The notes under the pieces are model-generated. The model searched no databases. It was given only the letters and a program-made list of their open reading frames with translations, and was not told the origin of the DNA. From Pseudomonadota bacterium (GTDB taxonomy: Bacteria > Pseudomonadota > Alphaproteobacteria > Rhizobiales > Xanthobacteraceae): a DNA stretch of 36,764 nt. This document shows positions 34,245 through 36,764 of the stretch, piece by piece. The number at the start of each line of letters is the position of its first letter. Positions within the stretch are counted from its first letter, which is position 1. The DNA lies in assembly GCA_023386635.1 (NCBI GenBank), contig JAEWJH010000001.1:1-36764 (forward strand), given 5' to 3'. The translations under genes were made by a program, and so were the position numbers.

Positions 34245-35564
34245 CTACCCTGCGCGCTGGATCAGCGAGGCCGCCGTGCGCAGCAGCCGCGCATCGCGGC
34301 CGTCAGCGCCGATCAACTGCACGCCGACCGGCAACCCTTCCGGGCTCGTCAGCAGCGGCACGTTGAGCGCCGGCAGGCCTGTCAGCGTCCAGAACGTGCA
34401 GAACACCGGATCGCCGGTGCTGGAGAGATCCGGCGCCGGGCCTTTCGCCGACGGCGTGAGGATCGCATCCGCGATCTGTTCGAAGATCTCGGTGAGCGAC
34501 TGCGCATGGCGGCGCGCATCGCGCACCGCGGCCAGATACTGCGTCGCGGTGACGCTGCGGCCCTCCGCGATCAGATCGCGGAATTGCGGGCTCACTTCGC
34601 CCCGCTCGACATAGTCGCCGAGATTGGCCGCCATCTCCACGGCCATGACGACACGTTGCGCCTCCCAACCCTCCTCGGCGCCGGCCGGCAGATCGACCTC
34701 GTCCGCCTCCACGTCGCGCGCGAGTGCCTCGATGGCGTCGCGGGTGGCGGGATCGGCGCGATCCCACATCGGCGTGCGCACGAACGCGAAACGCGGCGTG
34801 ATCGGCGGCGGCTCCTGCAGCGTCTGGCGGAACGCCGGCGCCGCATAGCGCCGCGAATCCGGATCGCCCGCGTCGTAACCGGCGATCGCGTCCATCAGCA
34901 GCGCCATGTCATCGAGCGAGCGCGCGAAGCCGCCGACATGATCGAGCGTGCGCGACAGCATCAGCGCACCGCTGCGCCCCACCAGTCCGTGACTCGGCTT
35001 GAAGCCGAACACGCCGCAGAATGTCGCCGGGCGCACCACCGAGCCGTTGGTCTGCGAGCCGATGGCGAGCGGCACCATGCCGGCCGCGACCGCGGCGGCG
35101 GAGCCGGACGACGAGCCGCCCGGCGTGCGGTTGAGATCGTGTGGATTGCGCGTCTTGCCCGGATGGAAATAAGCGAACTCCGTGGTCACCGTCTTGCCGA
35201 TGATGACGGCGCCGGCGGCGCGCAGCCGCGCCACCACCTGCGAGTCACGGCTCGGGCGGCGGCCGGCGAGCTGCGGCGAGCCGCATTCGGTCGGCATATC
35301 CTCGGTGTCGAAGATGTCCTTCACCGCCACCGGGATGCCGTGCAGCGGTCCGGTCGGATAACCGGAGAGACGATGCTGGTCGAGCGCGCGCGCCTGCGCG
35401 AGCGCATGGTCCGGATCCAGACTGACGAAGGCCCGCACATCGCCCTCGACCGCGGCGATGCGGTCGAGACAGGCGCGGGTGTAATCCTCGGCGGAAACCA
35501 TGCCGCGCGCCATTTCGGCGGCGACTTCGGTGGCGGTCAGCGAAGCAAGATCGAGTGGCGGCAC
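34245..35564 (-). CDS. Amidase-signature family enzyme
   Basis: A 439-residue amidohydrolase. The Ser-cisSer-Lys triad is visible: K82 (VAVKDIFDT), S151 in the PGGSSSGSAAAVAAG signature, and nucleophile S175 (GSQTNGSVVRPA). The spacings of 69 and 24 residues equal those of malonamidase E2 (K62, S131, S155), an enzyme described from Bradyrhizobium. No GatB/GatC is nearby, so a GatA role is unlikely. It hydrolyses a small amide; the substrate is not known. The start shown is GTG without a clear binding site, so the exact N-terminus is uncertain. The TRAP permease upstream on the same strand may supply its substrate. Confidence 0.9.
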   Translation of the reverse strand: MPPLDLASLTATEVAAEMARGMVSAEDYTRACLDRIAAVEGDVRAFVSLDPDHALAQARALDQHRLSGYPTGPLHGIPVAVKDIFDTEDMPTECGSPQLAGRRPSRDSQVVARLRAAGAVIIGKTVTTEFAYFHPGKTRNPHDLNRTPGGSSSGSAAAVAAGMVPLAIGSQTNGSVVRPATFCGVFGFKPSHGLVGRSGALMLSRTLDHVGGFARSLDDMALLMDAIAGYDAGDPDSRRYAAPAFRQTLQEPPPITPRFAFVRTPMWDRADPATRDAIEALARDVEADEVDLPAGAEEGWEAQRVVMAVEMAANLGDYVERGEVSPQFRDLIAEGRSVTATQYLAAVRDARRHAQSLTEIFEQIADAILTPSAKGPAPDLSSTGDPVFCTFWTLTGLPALNVPLLTSPEGLPVGVQLIGADGRDARLLRTAASLIQRAG

Positions 35565-35730
35565 GGCGGTGAATTCCCGGTGAAAGCGCGCGTCATCAAA
35601 TCACAGGCGCACAAGCGGCGTAAATGGGGCGGCAAACAAATCCCTGTTTCACGTCATCCTGAGAGCCTGACCGGAAATGCGCACATGTTTTTTAACGCTT
35701 GAAAGTTTTGCCTAACGCGACTTTCTCCTC

Positions 35731-35818
35731 GTCATGGCCGGGCGAAGTCCCGGCCATCCGATAGGGCAGGCACTTCTGTCCGCCTAAGCGAGATGCCCGG
35801 GTCAAGCCGGGGCATGAC
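35731..35818. repeat. Long inverted repeat, family 2 (GTCATGGCCGGGC...GGGGCATGAC)
   Basis: Part of a 347-base gene-free stretch (35565-35911). Inner hairpins are GGCCGGGCGAAGTCCCGGCC (35736-35755) and GCCCGGGTCAAGCCGGGGC. The first 165 bases of the stretch (35565-35730) hold no recognisable element besides an AT-richer patch near 35690-35712. Confidence 0.75.
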
Positions 35819-35845
35819 CGGTTGGGACGAGGCGGCCCGATCTCG

Positions 35846-35906
35846 CCTCATGGTTCGAGACGCCCCACCTTCGCACTGTGTGCTCCGGCGGCTCCTCACC
35901 ATGAGG
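35846..35906 (-). repeat. Palindromic repeat, family 1 (long-core copy)
   Basis: On the minus strand CCTCATGGTGAGGAGC, a longer and less regular core, then GGCGTCTCGAACCATGAGG. The arms pair perfectly (CCTCATGG with CCATGAGG). It starts six bases from the end of the TRAP permease gene. Confidence 0.8.
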
Positions 35907-35911
35907 CCAGC

Positions 35912-36764
35912 TCAATTTCCGTACAGATAGTTCGGCAGCCACAGCGTCATGCCCGGCCAGATATACATGAAGATCATGCAGACGATGACGATCAGCATGT
36001 ACGGCATCATGCCCGCGAAGATCTGGTTCAGCGTCACGTGTTTCGGCGCGACGCCCTTGAGATAGAACGCCGACATCGCCACCGGCGGCGACAGGAACGC
36101 CGCCTGCAGATTCACGAACACCAGCACGCCCCACAGGATCGGGTCGATGTTGAAGTGCTTGAGCATCGGCAGGAAGATCGGGACAAAGATGATGATGATC
36201 TCGGTCCATTCCAGCGGCCAGCCGAGAATGAAGATGATCGCCTGCGACAGGATCATGAACTGCGTCGGCGTGAGATTGAACGACAGCACCCACTGCTCGA
36301 GCAGCGCCTGACCGCCGAGGATGGCGAACACCGCCGAGAACAGCGCCGAGCCGACGAACAGCCAGCACACCATCGCCGTGGTCTTGGCGGTGAGATAGAC
36401 CGCCTCCTTGGTGCGCTGCCAGTTCAGCGTGCGCGCGTGGAACGCGAGCAGGAACGCGCCGGCGGCGCCGACCGCCGCGGATTCCGTCGCGGTGGTGATG
36501 CCGAACAGGATCACCGCGAGCACGACAACCGTCAGAATGCCGAGCGGCATTACCGACGACACCAGCATTTGCAGGATCTCGAACTTCTCCGCGCCCATGC
36601 GCCAGTAGTAACGGACCGTCAGCAGGCCGAGCGCGGCAGCAGCGATCCAGAAATACAGATAGAAGTTCTCCGGCGGACCCGCCCATTCGGGGGGCTTCGC
36701 GTTGCGCAGATCGACGCTCCCCATCTGATGCAGGCTTTCGGTCTGGCCCTTCTGCTCGGCCGGC
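35912..36764 (-). CDS. TRAP transporter large permease, C-terminal part (cut by the window edge)
   Basis: The frame runs from the right edge to the stop at 35912 (about 283 residues seen). Internal ATG codons exist, but the frame stays open upstream (PAEQKGQTESLHQMGSVDL), so the gene is incomplete here. At least seven hydrophobic helices are visible, with DctM-type segments ILFGITTATESAAVGAAGAFLLAF, FILGWPLEWTEIIIIFVPIFLPML and NLQAAFLSPPVAMSAFYLKGV. The insertion NAKPPEWAGPPENFYLYFW suggests the longer DctM subtype. This is a second TRAP system, distinct in sequence from the one at 12379-15259. Its neighbour downstream is the amidase, separated by about 350 bases of repeats. Confidence 0.9.
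   Translation of the reverse strand, partial: PAEQKGQTESLHQMGSVDLRNAKPPEWAGPPENFYLYFWIAAAALGLLTVRYYWRMGAEKFEILQMLVSSVMPLGILTVVVLAVILFGITTATESAAVGAAGAFLLAFHARTLNWQRTKEAVYLTAKTTAMVCWLFVGSALFSAVFAILGGQALLEQWVLSFNLTPTQFMILSQAIIFILGWPLEWTEIIIIFVPIFLPMLKHFNIDPILWGVLVFVNLQAAFLSPPVAMSAFYLKGVAPKHVTLNQIFAGMMPYMLIVIVCMIFMYIWPGMTLWLPNYLYGN

Overview
The window is GC-rich (about two thirds G+C), densely packed alphaproteobacterial chromosome, most like Hyphomicrobiales of the Bradyrhizobium / Rhodopseudomonas / Pseudolabrys group. The evidence is the style of the dcw cell-wall cluster, the hisS-hisZ-hisG order, an alphaproteobacterial HisRS motif 2, a plant-type threonine synthase, EcfG-type stress promoters (GGAAC-N17-CGTT), a CheZ-like orphan, and CCTCATCC-type palindromic repeats. 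The genus is inferred, not proven. No phage, integrase, transposase, CRISPR or tRNA was found.

Layout. 1-9044 (minus strand): peptidoglycan and division genes rsmH-ftsL-ftsI-murE-murF-mraY-murD, mostly with 1-4 base overlaps or gaps. The run stops at murD, followed by two palindromic repeats and a promoter-like site driving a reading frame that leaves the left edge. 9160-12326 (plus): a PRC-barrel secreted protein behind a perfect EcfG-type promoter, an N-acetylmuramoyl-L-alanine amidase, RNase P RNA, and an EamA transporter. 12325-19095: a TRAP transporter operon (dctQ-dctM-dctP, minus, with an intrinsic terminator) divergent from a fused 5-oxoprolinase/hydantoinase that carries a palindromic repeat inside its reading frame. 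19194-23673: hisS, a convergent SnoaL-like gene, then hisZ-hisG. hisS has a central block of clearly lower G+C and foreign codon use. 23820-27681: thrC and gtrA (minus), divergent from a GT2 glycosyltransferase overlapping a ChbG/YdjC-type deacetylase. 27890-33780: DUF2076 protein, L,D-transpeptidase, CheZ-like phosphatase, MFS transporter, a lipoprotein behind a second perfect EcfG-type promoter, a META-like secreted protein, and a Tat-exported dienelactone-hydrolase-like enzyme. 33781-36764: repeat-filled spacers around an amidase-signature enzyme and the C-terminal part of a second TRAP large permease.

How the genes fit together. Cell-wall synthesis (mur/mra/fts), turnover (amidase) and cross-linking (L,D-transpeptidase) recur. 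Two uptake-plus-hydrolase pairs (TRAP with oxoprolinase; TRAP with amidase) suggest scavenging of amide-type organic acids. GT2, GtrA and a deacetylase resemble a lipid-linked sugar modification module.

Most notable: (1) a repeat family whose inner and outer stems change sequence but keep pairing, one copy of which is translated as 16 residues of the oxoprolinase; (2) the compositionally foreign insertion-domain segment of hisS; (3) stress-type promoters in front of otherwise uncharacterised envelope proteins. All assignments are from reading the sequence only.
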